A stretch of 64,000 bases of DNA from Hysterangium stoloniferum (GCA_015178975.1 WHVD01000127.1:1-64000); one strand, 5' to 3'. Counted from the first letter of the stretch, positions 34,061 to 45,468 are shown. Numbers and translations are program-made. The notes: a model not told the origin generated them from the letters alone.

Positions 34061-34332
34061 TGTTAAATTTGATGATGAAACACACCTTTTTATAGGGGGA
34101 GTCCACCAATTATTGCAACTTTTCATATGAAGATGCTAATTATGGACCATGCATTTGGAGGTTAATGTGTGTCAGAACCACTATACACCTCCCAGAGCAT
34201 CCAACCTATATTGTCAGGAGGTGCTACACTAACTGACACAAGATATTGAGACACAAAGTACTTTTATTACAAGCTTATTAAACCCTTGTATATTGTGTAT
34301 TGCAATAGAGTCAACTCATACTATTTTTAATA
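34061..34332 (+). repeat. 5' LTR of copia element
   Basis: 272 bp, TGTTAAATTTG..TTTTTAATA. Confidence 0.95.
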
Positions 34333-34344
34333 GGTTATGGGCCC
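34333..34344 (+). promoter_or_regulatory. Primer binding site, internal initiator-tRNA-Met type
   Basis: GGTTATGGGCCC, immediately after the LTR, is the complement of GGGCCCATAACC, the anticodon arm of eukaryotic initiator tRNA-Met. Priming from a half tRNA at this place is known for Drosophila copia and Ty5. Confidence 0.75.
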
Positions 34345-34487
34345 CGGCTTCTAATTGTAATACACATTACTATAAGTACTTGAATTTGGAGGCATAACAA
34401 ACCAACTTTTGTGTTTGGTTGAGCCTGTCACTTTTGCTTGCATAAGCAAGAAACCTTAATTTTCGGATTTTCGAAAATTTCCCTACT

Positions 34488-37400
34488 GTGTCAAGCATGA
34501 CATCCTCAGAATCATTACCAAAATTCAAATCATTAAACAACCAAAATTATCCAGAATGGTCTGGAGAAATGAAGGCATGGTTGATGAAGTTGGGTTATTG
34601 GAAGCTTGTTTGTGGAAAAGAAATCAAGCCAGTAAATGGCAGTGATAACATTGAGAAGTGGGAAACAAAGGCAGAGAAAGCAGCTGCAGAGATATATCTT
34701 ATGGTGGAAAATGATCAGAGGGTGCATTTCCGTGGATTTGAAGAAGATCCAATCAAAATGTGGGACTTGTTGGAAAGGACACACTTACAACAAAAACCAG
34801 GAGCCCGCTTCAATGCCTATGATGACCTATTCTCAATCCAAAAGGATGAAAAGGAGTCTTTGATGGATTTGGGTGTCAGAATTGATAAAGCAATGGGGAC
34901 TATTCAAAACCTGCGCCCAAAGGACTTCACAATTGAAAAGTTGGATGAAGAATTACAATGCATGGCACTCATCCGGGCTCTTCCTGAGGAATATGCACAC
35001 CTCTCCTCATCATTATTACTCATGGAGAAGTTGGACAAGAATACCATTCTCCAGGCATTTAGAAGCGAGGAACTAAATCGCAATCGCCGTGGAGAAATGG
35101 TTAATAGGGCCAAAGCACCCATCAAGCATCGAAAAAAGATGGTTTGCTATAATTGTGACAAGGAAGGGCACCTCAGCTATGACTGTCCAAAGCCAAGGAA
35201 TAAAGAAAAGATACAGCAATACTGGCAGTCACGCAACAGTGCTAACAAGATGGAAGAGGCAAAAATAGAGGAAGTAGAGGAACAGACAGGAAAAGCAAGT
35301 GTCTTTTCACAACATGATGCATGTGCAACCTCAGCTAATATCTATGATTGGAATACAGACACAGGGGCCACATCACATATGACACCCCATTACAACTGGT
35401 TCCACACCTATACCCCATACAGAACCCCAATAAAACTTGCAGACAATAGAATTGTATATTCTGAAGGTGTTGGGAGTGTTATTTTTCAACCAATCATTGA
35501 TGGAAGAGTTAGCCGGGAGGTTGAATTCACAAAAGTATTACATGTTCCAGCTTTACATAATAATCTTCTTGCTGTCCTATACCTCACACGTTATAAAGAA
35601 TTTGATGTACACATTTCATCCAAAACCATAAGATTTAATCGCCATGGGAATCTTTTATTCACTGCATCAATCACTGATCGAAATATGGGCTACTTGGATG
35701 GCAAGACTATTATAAATAAAATGGAGAATGTGCACATGTCCTCTACTTTACCTCTAGATCTGTCTCTGTGGCATAGAAGATTGGGACATCACCACTATGA
35801 GGGGATAAAGAATCTAATGAGAAGAAACATGGTTAAAGGATTGGTACTTAATTCAAAGGCTAAACCAGATCCAATTTGTGAACCATGTCTTGCAGGAAAG
35901 ATGCATGCCAACCCATTTCCCCCCTCAGAACATCACTGCAATGAACCTTTGGAGTTGGTACATACAGCTGTACATTATATTGGCACAAGATCCCGATCTG
36001 GATGTTACTATTGGGTTACATTCATTGATGAGGCTTCAAGATTCTATTATGTCATCCCAATCAAGTCCAAAAGTGGTGTTTTCTGGGCATTCAAACGGTA
36101 CAAAGCATTTGCAGAAAACCTCCTTGGACGGAAAATAAAGAAACTTAGGGATGACAAGGGTGGAGAATACATGTCAAGGGCATTCATTGAATTCACTGAT
36201 AAACATGGTATCCTGCGTCAGCATACAGTCCGTAATAGACCTCAGCAAAATGGAATGGCAGAGCGTGCAAACCGGACATTAGCAGAAGGGATTACAACCA
36301 TGCTAACAGAGTCTGAACTACCCAAGAACTTCTGGGAGTACTGCCTGGCTGCATTTGTACACATCTGGAACCACTGCCCATCATCTGCCTTAAAGGACAA
36401 AACCCCATATGAAATTTGGCACAAAAGGAAACCAAATATCAGTCACATCAGAGTTTGGGGATGCATTGCATATGTCCACATTCAAAAGGATAAACGATCA
36501 AGCCTGGGATCTCACATGGAGAAATGCATCTTCATTGGGTATCCTGAAGGGTATAAGGGATGGTTATTCTACAACCCATTGACAAGAAGGATAGTGATCA
36601 GTGAACGAGCTGAATTTGATGAACGATACACATGGAAACACCAACCACCACAAGTTCCAGATACTGGTGGGAAGGATGAATCAAGTACTAGGGATTATAT
36701 CCCAGGGGGTCCAGTTGTTGAAGAAGATGATAATCCACCGAGTGAATTACCAACTGCCCCTGTGGAGGATCATGAATTCCCTGTACCTGAATCCGAAGAC
36801 AATGTTATCACACCATCCCCCCAGATCACAGATAATGAGGAGGAGGAAGAGGAGGAGGAAGATAACAGACCAATTGCCATTCGAAAACCTTTGCGCAACA
36901 AAAAACCTCCTAATGAATGGTGGAAAACCTGGGAACCCAATCCTACCACTTCTGACAGTACTGATGAAGTGGAATTGGAGGAGGCACATGCGTCAATTAT
37001 TTCTGAACCAAGGACATTTACAGAGGCAATGAATGGTCCACAGGCAAGACAATGGAGAGAGGCAGCCTTGGAGGAAATGAACACACACATGAGCAATGGA
37101 ACTTGGACCATAATGAAACTACCACCAGGAAAAAAGGCTATAGGATCAAAATGGGTTTTCAAAGTGAAACGAAAGGCAGATGGATCAATAGAACGGTTTA
37201 AGGCACGATTGGTTGCTAAAGGATACAACCAGAGACCAGGATTTGACTATACAGAGATTTTTGCCCCAACAATGCGCCATGCTACTATTCGTCTAGTATT
37301 AGCACTGGCTGCAGCAGAAGGCCTTCACCTCCGATCAGTTGACATATCACATGCATTCATCAACAGTGATATTGATACAGAAATATACATGGTCCAACCA

Positions 37401-38567
37401 GAAGGATTTCACCAAGGAGGATCAGATGTAGCATGTAGACTAGACAAGTCACTCTATGGACTCAAGCAGGCAAGCAACCTCTGGAGCAAACACCTGCGGA
37501 GTGTACTAGAGAAAATGGACTTCAAGCGGATTTATTCTGATCCATCGGTCTATATCTATCAACGAGATGGAATCAAAGTCATTGTTCCCATATTTGTAGA
37601 TGACATCACCCTTGCAGGACCATCTGAAAAAGTCCTGGATGATTTTGTAGCTGAATTAGCCACACATTTCAAACTCAGGGATCTAGGACCTACATCTTTC
37701 CTATTAGGCATTGAAATCACACGAGATCGAGAAAAGCGGACTATCTCTCTATCACAATGCCAGTACATCTTGAACAAATTACAGGAATTTGGGATGTCAA
37801 ATTGTCATACAGTGGGTACACCCATGGATCCAGGGGCAAAACTATCATCAGATCAGTCACCCAAAACCATGGAGGAACAGAATGAAATGCGTGACATTCC
37901 CTACATTAATGCAGTTGGGTCCATGATGTACTTGGCCACTACCACCCGTCCCGACATTGCATACACTGCAGGAGTATTGGCTCGGTTTAATTCAAACCCT
38001 GGTATAGCACACTGGAAGGCTGTCAAGCATCTATTCCGATATTTGAAGGGAACTATGGATATGAAACTCACATATGGTCCTGATCCATTAAATACAGATC
38101 TATTTGTTGGCTTCAGTGATGCTAGTTATGGTGGAGACAAGGACAGTGGAAAATCAACAACAGGGTACATAATCAAAGTGGGATCAGGAGCAGTATGTTG
38201 GAGCAGCAAACTACAACCAATTGTGACACTATCCACCACAGAAGCTGAATATGTTGCTGCAGTTGCAGCAGGGAAGGAGATCTGTTGGATGCAGAACCTG
38301 TTAAAGGAATTGGGATACAAGGCACCATGTCCATCAAAACTCTTCATTGACAACCAGTCAGCACTAACTGTAGCCAAGAATCCAGAACATCATGGACGAA
38401 TGAAACATCTGGACCTATGCTACTACTGGTTATGTGACATGGTAGAAAAGGAATCAATCAACCCTATCTACCTACAAACAGATGAAATGCCGGCAGATAT
38501 CTTAACCAAAGCATTACCAAAACCAAAGGTGGAAAAGTTCAGATCTATGATGGGATTAGGAAATTGA
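34488..38567 (+). CDS. Copia Gag-Pol polyprotein
   Basis: 1359 residues. Gag with UBN2-like region, CCHC knuckle C220-C233 (CYNCDKEGHLSYDC); protease DTGA 291-294; integrase finger H429, H434, C464, C467; integrase core; RT with FVDDI; RNase H ending in ADILTKALP. The integrase has D556 and E592, but the first catalytic Asp (normally H-[ST]-D) reads HTAVH, with Ala at 494 (codon 35967-35969). That would block integration by this copy alone even though its frame is open. ATG 34488 is the first in the frame after the primer site. Confidence 0.95.
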   Translation: MSSMTSSESLPKFKSLNNQNYPEWSGEMKAWLMKLGYWKLVCGKEIKPVNGSDNIEKWETKAEKAAAEIYLMVENDQRVHFRGFEEDPIKMWDLLERTHLQQKPGARFNAYDDLFSIQKDEKESLMDLGVRIDKAMGTIQNLRPKDFTIEKLDEELQCMALIRALPEEYAHLSSSLLLMEKLDKNTILQAFRSEELNRNRRGEMVNRAKAPIKHRKKMVCYNCDKEGHLSYDCPKPRNKEKIQQYWQSRNSANKMEEAKIEEVEEQTGKASVFSQHDACATSANIYDWNTDTGATSHMTPHYNWFHTYTPYRTPIKLADNRIVYSEGVGSVIFQPIIDGRVSREVEFTKVLHVPALHNNLLAVLYLTRYKEFDVHISSKTIRFNRHGNLLFTASITDRNMGYLDGKTIINKMENVHMSSTLPLDLSLWHRRLGHHHYEGIKNLMRRNMVKGLVLNSKAKPDPICEPCLAGKMHANPFPPSEHHCNEPLELVHTAVHYIGTRSRSGCYYWVTFIDEASRFYYVIPIKSKSGVFWAFKRYKAFAENLLGRKIKKLRDDKGGEYMSRAFIEFTDKHGILRQHTVRNRPQQNGMAERANRTLAEGITTMLTESELPKNFWEYCLAAFVHIWNHCPSSALKDKTPYEIWHKRKPNISHIRVWGCIAYVHIQKDKRSSLGSHMEKCIFIGYPEGYKGWLFYNPLTRRIVISERAEFDERYTWKHQPPQVPDTGGKDESSTRDYIPGGPVVEEDDNPPSELPTAPVEDHEFPVPESEDNVITPSPQITDNEEEEEEEEDNRPIAIRKPLRNKKPPNEWWKTWEPNPTTSDSTDEVELEEAHASIISEPRTFTEAMNGPQARQWREAALEEMNTHMSNGTWTIMKLPPGKKAIGSKWVFKVKRKADGSIERFKARLVAKGYNQRPGFDYTEIFAPTMRHATIRLVLALAAAEGLHLRSVDISHAFINSDIDTEIYMVQPEGFHQGGSDVACRLDKSLYGLKQASNLWSKHLRSVLEKMDFKRIYSDPSVYIYQRDGIKVIVPIFVDDITLAGPSEKVLDDFVAELATHFKLRDLGPTSFLLGIEITRDREKRTISLSQCQYILNKLQEFGMSNCHTVGTPMDPGAKLSSDQSPKTMEEQNEMRDIPYINAVGSMMYLATTTRPDIAYTAGVLARFNSNPGIAHWKAVKHLFRYLKGTMDMKLTYGPDPLNTDLFVGFSDASYGGDKDSGKSTTGYIIKVGSGAVCWSSKLQPIVTLSTTEAEYVAAVAAGKEICWMQNLLKELGYKAPCPSKLFIDNQSALTVAKNPEHHGRMKHLDLCYYWLCDMVEKESINPIYLQTDEMPADILTKALPKPKVEKFRSMMGLGN

Positions 38568-38606
38568 ACAGATATGGGATTAAAAAAGTGTTTCATCAAG
38601 GGGGTG

Positions 38607-38878
38607 TGTTAAATTTGATGATGAAACACACCTTTTTATAGGGGGAGTCCACCAATTATTGCAACTTTTCATATGAAGATGCTAATTGTGGACCATGCAT
38701 TTGGAGGTTAATGTGTGTCAGAACCACTATACACCTCCCAGAGCATCCAACCTATATTGTCAGGAGGTGCTACACTAACTGACACAAGATATTGAGACAC
38801 AAAGTACTTTTATTACAAGCTTATTAAACCCTTGTATATTGTGTATTGCAATAGAGTCAACTCATACTATTTTTAATA
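38607..38878 (+). repeat. 3' LTR of copia element
   Basis: Preceded by a purine tract (AAGGGGGTG, 38598-38606), the plus-strand primer. Confidence 0.95.
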
Positions 38879-39147
38879 CTTAATAATTTGGCCCTCTGGT
38901 CAATTGAGCTAAGTGTCGATACCCGTTCCTATCATACTATCTGCTCTGTTTGAAATACCAGAGCACCCTAACAGTTTGTGAGAGGATGCAACACATAAGG
39001 TGAAGCCAAGCTCCACTACATTTATAGAGTCAGACTTCCCAACTGGTACAATCTCTATCATTGGCCCCCAATTGACTTAGTTACTATCATTGCCCTCCCC
39101 CCCCAACTTAAAGCCTCCTCTTCCCATTTTGCTTAGATCTTAACAGT

Positions 39148-39158
39148 ATATTCAAACT
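39148..39158 (+). promoter_or_regulatory. Decayed self-primer site of gypsy H
   Basis: ATATTCAAACT, 2 nt (GT) after the LTR. The presumed ancestor ATATTCGAACT would be the complement of AGTTCGAATAT, still present in another H LTR at 47631-47641. Both partners in this copy show TTCGAA-to-TTCAAA, a CpG change. Confidence 0.55.
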
Positions 39159-39331
39159 CAAACTCACCAACTGTTATCCTCTGACCATCAACCCTTTTGA
39201 CACTAGACAAGAAGCTATCAGAAGGGTTGCTCTCTATACTACTGATCAACAATATGTCAGATCCCCACTGACATCACTTCCAGACTATACATATCTCCAA
39301 CACTTGGACCCTTCCCCTGAGCGGTGGCAGC

Positions 39332-40580
39332 ATGTTTCAGTACTTCTCACCACCTCCTGTGTCAATTCACACAATCCACAACAGCTCATATCACAGTAGT
39401 CATCCCAGCAGCAGCCCATCTGGCTCTCACAGCAGTGGACCTCCTAGTTCTCATCACAGTTTTGGTGGCAGACCCCCGAGTTCCCATCATAGTTCTCACC
39501 ATAGCTCATACCCCAGCTCTTATCATGGTATTCTGGGTGGCAGACCTCTGAGTTCACACCATAGCTCACACTCTAGTTTGAATCATAATTCTCATCACTC
39601 TGGCAATAGTTTGGCAGGCACATCTCACAGTTCTGTAGCAATCCCTGAACCCAGTCTCAGAACAGCACTCAAAGGGGTCACTGCTTTCCTTGAAAACAAT
39701 TGAGGGAGGGCTGCCTGGCATACCAAGGTTAAGGAACCTGATGTTTTTCATGGAACTGACACTTCAAAGTTGCAGCCATTCCTTATGCAATGCAACCTGA
39801 ACTTCAATGACCACCCTGATGAATTTGCCACTGACAGAAGCAAAGTAATATTCACTCTATTGTTTCTTTGGGGCACTGTCATGAACTGGTCTGAATTGGC
39901 ACTCAATAATCTCGATGCATACCAACCCAGCTGGCTCAATGATGCTCTCAGTGATGCCAAAACCACTTTGGCTAACATTAAGATGAAGGACAGTCAGCAG
40001 ATCACTGAGTATATCATCCAGTTTAACTCCCTCTCCACACTCATTAATTGGGGTGACTTTGCCCTATACCATAAGTTTTATTCTGGCCTCCTGTCTCATC
40101 CTAAGGATGACATTTGGCAAGGTGATGGCAAGCTGACTACACTCATTGATATGCAAATGAAAGCTCAGCAATGTGATGCTCACTATGTATTGGGAGTGGT
40201 ATGCCAAATCAATCATGAAACATCTTTGGACTGCCCAGCAAAGAACAATCAAGACAATGAACAGGTATCCTCATCAAATGGAAACAATAGCAATGGTGAC
40301 CACTCCTTGAAGAAGTCTAAAAAGAAGAACAGGACTGACTCGATCCCTAACAATGCTACAGTCTCTAACAATAATATAAGGATGTCTGCATCCAAGCTGA
40401 AAGACCATCACCCCTGAAAAAAAGACAGAGACAAAAGGATAATGATCTCTGCCTCTGGTGCAGTACCCCAGGATATATGGGAAACAAATGTCCTTTGAAC
40501 AACACCACCAAAGCTTGTGCTGCTAAGGCTGAAAATCCCTCAGACATGCTGACATTGGTGACTGAGTCAAAGACAGCATA
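39332..40580 (+). pseudogene. gag: Gypsy H Gag remnant
   Basis: Homologous to gypsy A gag (FLMQCNLNF, ANIKMKDSQQITEYI, WGDFALYHKFYSGL). The N-terminus is unusual: a Ser/His/Pro-rich repeat (SSHHSS, GGRPPSSHH). TGA near 39702 and a 1-nt shift in an A run near 40420 break the frame. Knuckle CLWCSTPGYMGNKC lacks the His (M in its place). Confidence 0.8.
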
Positions 40581-41004
40581 AACAAACCCCCTTGGGCACC
40601 CTCTGCAATGCATCCACTCAGGTCTTTAAGTTACTTTTTTGTTTTAGCATTTTGGCATTCCTTTTCTTTTAGCTCCAATGCTACTGGTTGACCTGGTTTC
40701 CCTCAGAACAATTGGGGACAACATTGTTAACAATATTGTCACCCCCAAAAAGGCCATTCCAGTCACCCATTCTGCAAGGAAACCCTTTAGCTCAATTTTT
40801 GACACAGTTGGTTTTTGATTTTCAGTCATCCTTGGATGTGACTAACACACCCACTTACAATCCATTGATTGTTGGGTATTGGGTTATCATATAGTCTGGC
40901 CTCCAGATGGTTAATTTCCTTCTGTTTATCTCAGCCAGGGCATGGAGGCTCCACTGGCCACCCATCTTTAGGTTCTTCTGGACACTCTCAGTTTGGTACC
41001 CCAC
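40581..41004 (+). pseudogene. Gypsy H protease-region remnant
   Basis: YNPLIVGYW near 40858 matches the RYNPLIDW segment after the protease of A and B; the rest has decayed. The element is cut off at the LTR that begins at 41005. Confidence 0.55.
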
Positions 41005-41890
41005 TGTGAAGAGTCATAGAAATTCTGACCACTCAATATATGAAGAATATTGACCCTCTAGGTATGATAATACTGTATGGACTATCAAAGTATGTACAAT
41101 ACAGGTCAAAAGGGGGGACTAATCACTGTAAGTAACTGTAGGGTGGTGTCAGGGCTCATATATTTTATTTTATTTTATTTTATTCTATTTTAGTTTTGTT
41201 TGTTTGTCATGAGTCACATGTCACAATGTGCATGCATCACTTGTCACAGTATGTGCACGTGAACATTATGTGATGTCACATGAACACAAAATGGCTCAAA
41301 AGACCATTCATGGCCACACAATGACAATGACATGATATACACATGTCAAATGTAAACCTTAACTTTATTTTAATTTTCTTTCAAGGTTTGAACCTTCAAT
41401 AATAACTTTATTTAATTTTCCCTTTAGTTTAAATACCTAAGATGTACATACATAGCTAGACCCCAGTTTCAATCTCTTAGGATTTCCACTTAATACAAGT
41501 GTGACATTCTTAAGTCATTAGAACTTCTATTCTCCTACTCCTTATCTTTCCCTCTCTCTCTTGTTTCTTTTTGTGTTTTGGTAGCCTTGTTAGTGCTGCC
41601 CTAACAGGCAGCTAGAGGTGATTAAGATAAATAGAAATTGACCTTTATGGTACAATTCAGACTGAGTAAGTCTAATGAAATGGAGAAAAGGTAAAAGTAG
41701 TTCACAAGAAAGAATAGAAAGGCATGAGGAGATGTTGGTAGTGATGAGCAGGTTCAAATAGTGAGATCTGAGCTTCAACAATAAGTACAAAGCTAAGAGT
41801 AATAGCCAAGATTCTAGCTTGTAGCCATTTGAGATGGCTGAGATGATACCCCAATCATGGCTTGCAGGACACTTCAAGGGGATGTCTTGG
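41005..41890 (-). repeat. Family E LTR, truncated, with nested LTR
   Basis: TGTGAAGAGTC start as in the C1 LTR. Interrupted by 41147-41606 and cut at 41890 where a second E LTR begins. Confidence 0.7.
41147..41606. repeat. Solo LTR-like element with TGTCAGGGC..GCCCTAACA ends
   Basis: 460 bp with 9-bp nearly inverted ends. The E LTR continues after it. Flanks GGTGG and GGCAG could be a TSD changed by one C-to-T and one G-to-A. Contains a (TTTTA)n run and several TCACATG/CATGTGA words. Confidence 0.6.
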
Positions 41891-42505
41891 TGTGAAGAGT
41901 GGTGGAAGTTCTAACCGTTCTATATACAAAGAATATCAACTGTTTAGGTACAACATGAAGATGTATTGACTATCTAAGTCTAATACAGACCGAATGCGTA
42001 TTGACTGTTTAGTTCAATACAGTCGAGTGAAATAGCTATCTAAAGTAGAATAGAGAGCTAAAATGAATAAGGAGAATTGACTGTAAAGTATGATTCTGAA
42101 TGACTGCTTGAGTGTAGAAGAGAATAACGAGAGAGTCAAATAACAGAGTAGCGTGGATTGAGATAAAGGTGGAGTTTCGACTAGTATAGTTCGAAACTCT
42201 GATTGCATAGATAGTTAAAGCCCATCTGTGATGGTCAAGATGATACCCCAATCACAACTTACAGAACACTAACTGGTATCTGGGTAAGTCATGGTTGCGG
42301 GGTAAAAAGTGTCTGAGTTCTAACTACAGGTGCTAGAATACATAAGTCTGGCATGTATGCGCCCACAAGAGTTGATGTACCGAATACATACGTTGTCAAA
42401 CTAATTATGTGTATAATAAAATAGAGAGAAAGTAGAAATAATAATGGAAATATAGTATGAGCTCATCCAGACTATATTTCCTGAGTATATTTCACTGTTC
42501 TCACA
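41891..42505 (-). repeat. 3' LTR of C2 (family E)
   Basis: 615 bp, TGTGAAGAGTG..TTCTCACA. The minus-strand ORF3 of C2 ends 24 nt to its right, so it is the downstream LTR of that element. Confidence 0.75.
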
Positions 42506-42529
42506 GTGCCTCCAGGTCAAAGAGCTATG

Positions 42530-44808
42530 TCAAAGAAGGTGTCGAAGGACACTTGGAACTCCTCCCCATGTGTCCTGTGAAGAACCTCTGAGGCGCAGGA
42601 TAGCATTTCCCCAGGTGAGACGCTTGGTGTGAAAGGAAAGGGCAATGTCTTCCCACTTCAAAACATTGTTGGCGGAAGTCAACCCAACGACTGTAGGCCT
42701 TTTGGTGCATTTGAATGATGGTGCGAACACGATCAGTGGAGGTGTCAGTAATGCAGGCAATGAGAGGATGCCGGGAGTGTAGTGATGGCGCGGCAGGAAT
42801 GGGAAGTGGTGCACAGCTCGCATCTCCACCAGAGGGAAGTCCTCCCGGCATGTCGGAATCTGACAACAGATGTTCCAACAGTTGACTAGGTCCACAGCTG
42901 AGTGGATCAGTGCATACTCAGGAAGGACACAAGTGGAGTCAACGAGCAGGGACCGAAACATGGAGAGCTCAACCTGTTCGATATCCTCTGCTAAATGCAG
43001 CTGTTCCTTAGGGTCATTGACACATAAGTAAAGCATACTCATGCAGTCCGACAGCTTGAGAGACCTGCTATACCCTTGGATATGCCCTTTAAGAAGGGGG
43101 TGCTGCAAGGTTGGCCCCAGTTGTGTTAATGTGTGTCCCACAGTGAAAATGTCGGAGGGGTAGTTAATGGACATGCACATCCAACCTGCCTGTAAGAAAT
43201 GAGCCAAGTCGGTGGTGTCCTGAGAGTGAGGGGGAGAGGGCAGCTGTGGCAGGGGGCTGCAAATGGGGTCAGCCGGGAAGGGTCAATGGCAAGGGGCTCG
43301 TCGGTCTGAACATCAGCCTTCCACTTCCCCTTCGCCTTTTCGCTTAGGGGGGAGGCTCCTTGAAGACTTCCATGGCTGGGGGAGGTTCCCTGAAGACCTG
43401 CATGGCAGGGGGGGGGGGGGGGTTCCTCAAAGACATCCATGACTGCGGGAGGCACCTTGAGGACTTCCTCCATGACTGAGGGAGGCGCTGTGAGGACTTC
43501 CTGGATAGGGTGATCAACATCCATCAATGTAATATTGGGTTGATGAATGGGGCTCCCAGGGAAATGCAAGGTGAACAGGGAGAGATGGGCAGTGGACTCC
43601 ATGCTGGCAGGGGAACAAGGGAAGTGTCCGACACTGCAGGGAACAATGGTGCCAGGGTAGAGTGGGTGGTGACAAGGGGGCCAGGTGACATGCATGGGGG
43701 TGGGGTTGGCCACAGTGCTGGAGTGAGCTTGGGTGTGGGTGGGGGTGGTGGTATGAGGGAAGGTCCTGTGGAGGAGAGGGTAACGGTATAAGGGGAAGAG
43801 AAGACGGGTTGGTGGATGGTTCAAGACTTCCTGGCAGCTCTGAAAAGGGTGTAAAGTGCTGCAGTGGGGGTGTGGATGAAACGGGCAGAGGTGGAGAGAG
43901 TGGAGCTGGACGGCATCACAGGGTCAGCTGGACGATACCCCCTCCAAACTCTGACGGAAGTGGGCAGTTTTCATCGTTGGTTAGGGTCACTCGTGAAATC
44001 CGTCCATTTATGGCCTGGGGGGGAGCGATGGTTGAAGGGTTGTTGTTTCTTTCTATTCTCCTCCATTCCTGCCGTGTCCACTTTGAGGGGACATTATCCC
44101 TAGCACCCATCCTTCACTGTCCTTCTAAGTACTCCTCCCTCCTCTTCCTCTTGAGCATTTTTAATTCCTCCTGAACCTGCGTGGAGAAATCTTTGGACTG
44201 CCATTTTTTCCTGATCTCCTCCTCAGTGGAAGGGAAGATACTACAAGGGGGTGGGGGGGTTTCGCTCCATGTTCCCGAGGGAGCCCCCCAAGTACCAGAG
44301 AACAGGGGCGCAGCTTTTGGAACAAGGTCCGTCCACGTAGGGTATGTGGATGAAGAGGCCTCCCCCAAGCGCTTGACAATCTCTGTTTGAGGTGGTGGGG
44401 AGGGAGGAACTGTTGTTTGGGGTCGAGGTATCCTTTTTTAAAGTTGGGAAGTTGGGGTCTGGAGGGAGGAGTATATGGAGTGAAAGCAGTTCTGCTCCCC
44501 GAGTTGGTGGAGGTTCCTGCTGTGTTGTCCTGTGCAGTGGAGTGCATTGACGATGGCATCCCAGAATTACCTGTACAGTGCTCAACATTTTCAGTACGAG
44601 ATGATGTGGTAGAAGTATTGATAGGCTGGGGTCGTGGTATTCTTTTGAAGTTGGGGAACTTGGGTTTGGGTTGTTGTTCCTGGACATAGTGTACTGATTT
44701 GTGAGGTTGATGTGGAGGGAAGAGACAGGGGGATAAAATTTTCTTTAGCGGATTTACATATTTTATATTAATTTTAAGCTCTGCTTGGTTATTGAGGTGA
44801 AAGGCCAA
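42530..44808 (-). pseudogene. C2 ORF3: homologue of C1 ORF3
   Basis: Sense ORF between pol and the 3' LTR, in three overlapping frames with shifts. The N-terminal match to C1 is PKFPNFKRIPRPQP..TSTTS against LPKFKKVPQAPTASTSTTS. The middle is Pro/Ser-rich with a KAKGKWKAD stretch, like KAKEKQKA in C1. The C-terminal ~225 residues (42530-43207) look globular and helical with several Cys (MLYLCVNDPKEQLHL, NCWNICCQIPTCRED). This part is missing from the window in C1 because of F1. Full length would be roughly 700-760 residues. The true start may be downstream of 44808. Function unknown. Confidence 0.6.
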
Positions 44809-44881
44809 GGGGGATGAATAGTGAAGAGTAGAGTTAAAAGTAAATAAACAGTGTTGTTATTGTGAGAAGGTAAAATGATCG

Positions 44882-45468
44882 TTAGATTCGATAAATGGTT
44901 TTGTAAGCTCTGAGAAGAGTGGGGGCATTACAAAGGTCATTGCCGTTTAACCAGGTGTCCTCTTCCAGTCCATATCCTTTCCATCGAACTTGGAAAAGGA
45001 GTCAATTTCGATGCTTTTTGTGTTCTACTATAGCTTCTACTTTGTACTCCTCATCATTACGGTCTAGTTCCCAAGGATTCTCGAGTAGCTCCCTTGATCC
45101 GAATTCCTTGGGGGAGAGATGGTACTTTTTAAGATGGTCTCGGTTGATCACTGGGTGTAGTTGATATTCCAAGGGAATGTGGAGTTGAAAGACTTGAGGA
45201 TTGATCTTCTCCAAGACTTCAAATGGTCCTATCCATCTTTGTATAAGTTTCCTCCCAGGTCCTTTGGCTTCGACAAGCTCAAGGGAATGAGGATTGATTA
45301 GAACATAATCTCCTTCTGAGATATCTTCCACCAATCTCCTTTTCTTATTGTAGCTGCGAGCTTGCAGTTCTTGTGCTCACACAATCGAATCCCACACCAC
45401 CTGTCAATGGTTTTCCAATTCTAAGATCCATTGGTCGGCTAAAGGACTATCTGACAATTCACTGGGAG
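44882..45468 (-). pseudogene. pol: C2 pol, C-terminal end (integrase tail, chromodomain)
   Basis: Matches C1: EDISEGDYVLINPHSLELVE, RWIGPFEVLEKI, VINRDHLKKYH, then chromodomain text ending LLRAYKTIYRI and TAA at 44882. A stop near 45002 and loss of CpGs mark it as dead. C2 is cut off at about 45468. Confidence 0.85.

Larger units (their letters stand above)
34061..38878 (+). mobile_element. Ty1/copia retrotransposon, complete, TSD CTTAA
   Basis: Two 272-bp LTRs (34061-34332, 38607-38878) that I read as differing at one position (A or G in GCTAAT(T/G)..GGACC context), flanked by CTTAA (34056-34060 and 38879-38883). One uninterrupted 1359-codon gag-pol frame. LTR ends are TGTTAAA..TTTAATA, so TG..TA rather than TG..CA. 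Youngest copy in the right half of the window. Confidence 0.95.
33811..39145 (+). repeat. LTR of gypsy H, split by the copia element
   Basis: Segments 33811-34060 and 38884-39145 flank the copia element and its TSD. The right end is GATCTTAACA. The putative start 11-mer AGTTCAAATAT is at 33947-33957. The U5-like motif GCAACACATAAGGTGAAGCC is near 38986. The left edge is truncated or altered. Confidence 0.7.
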
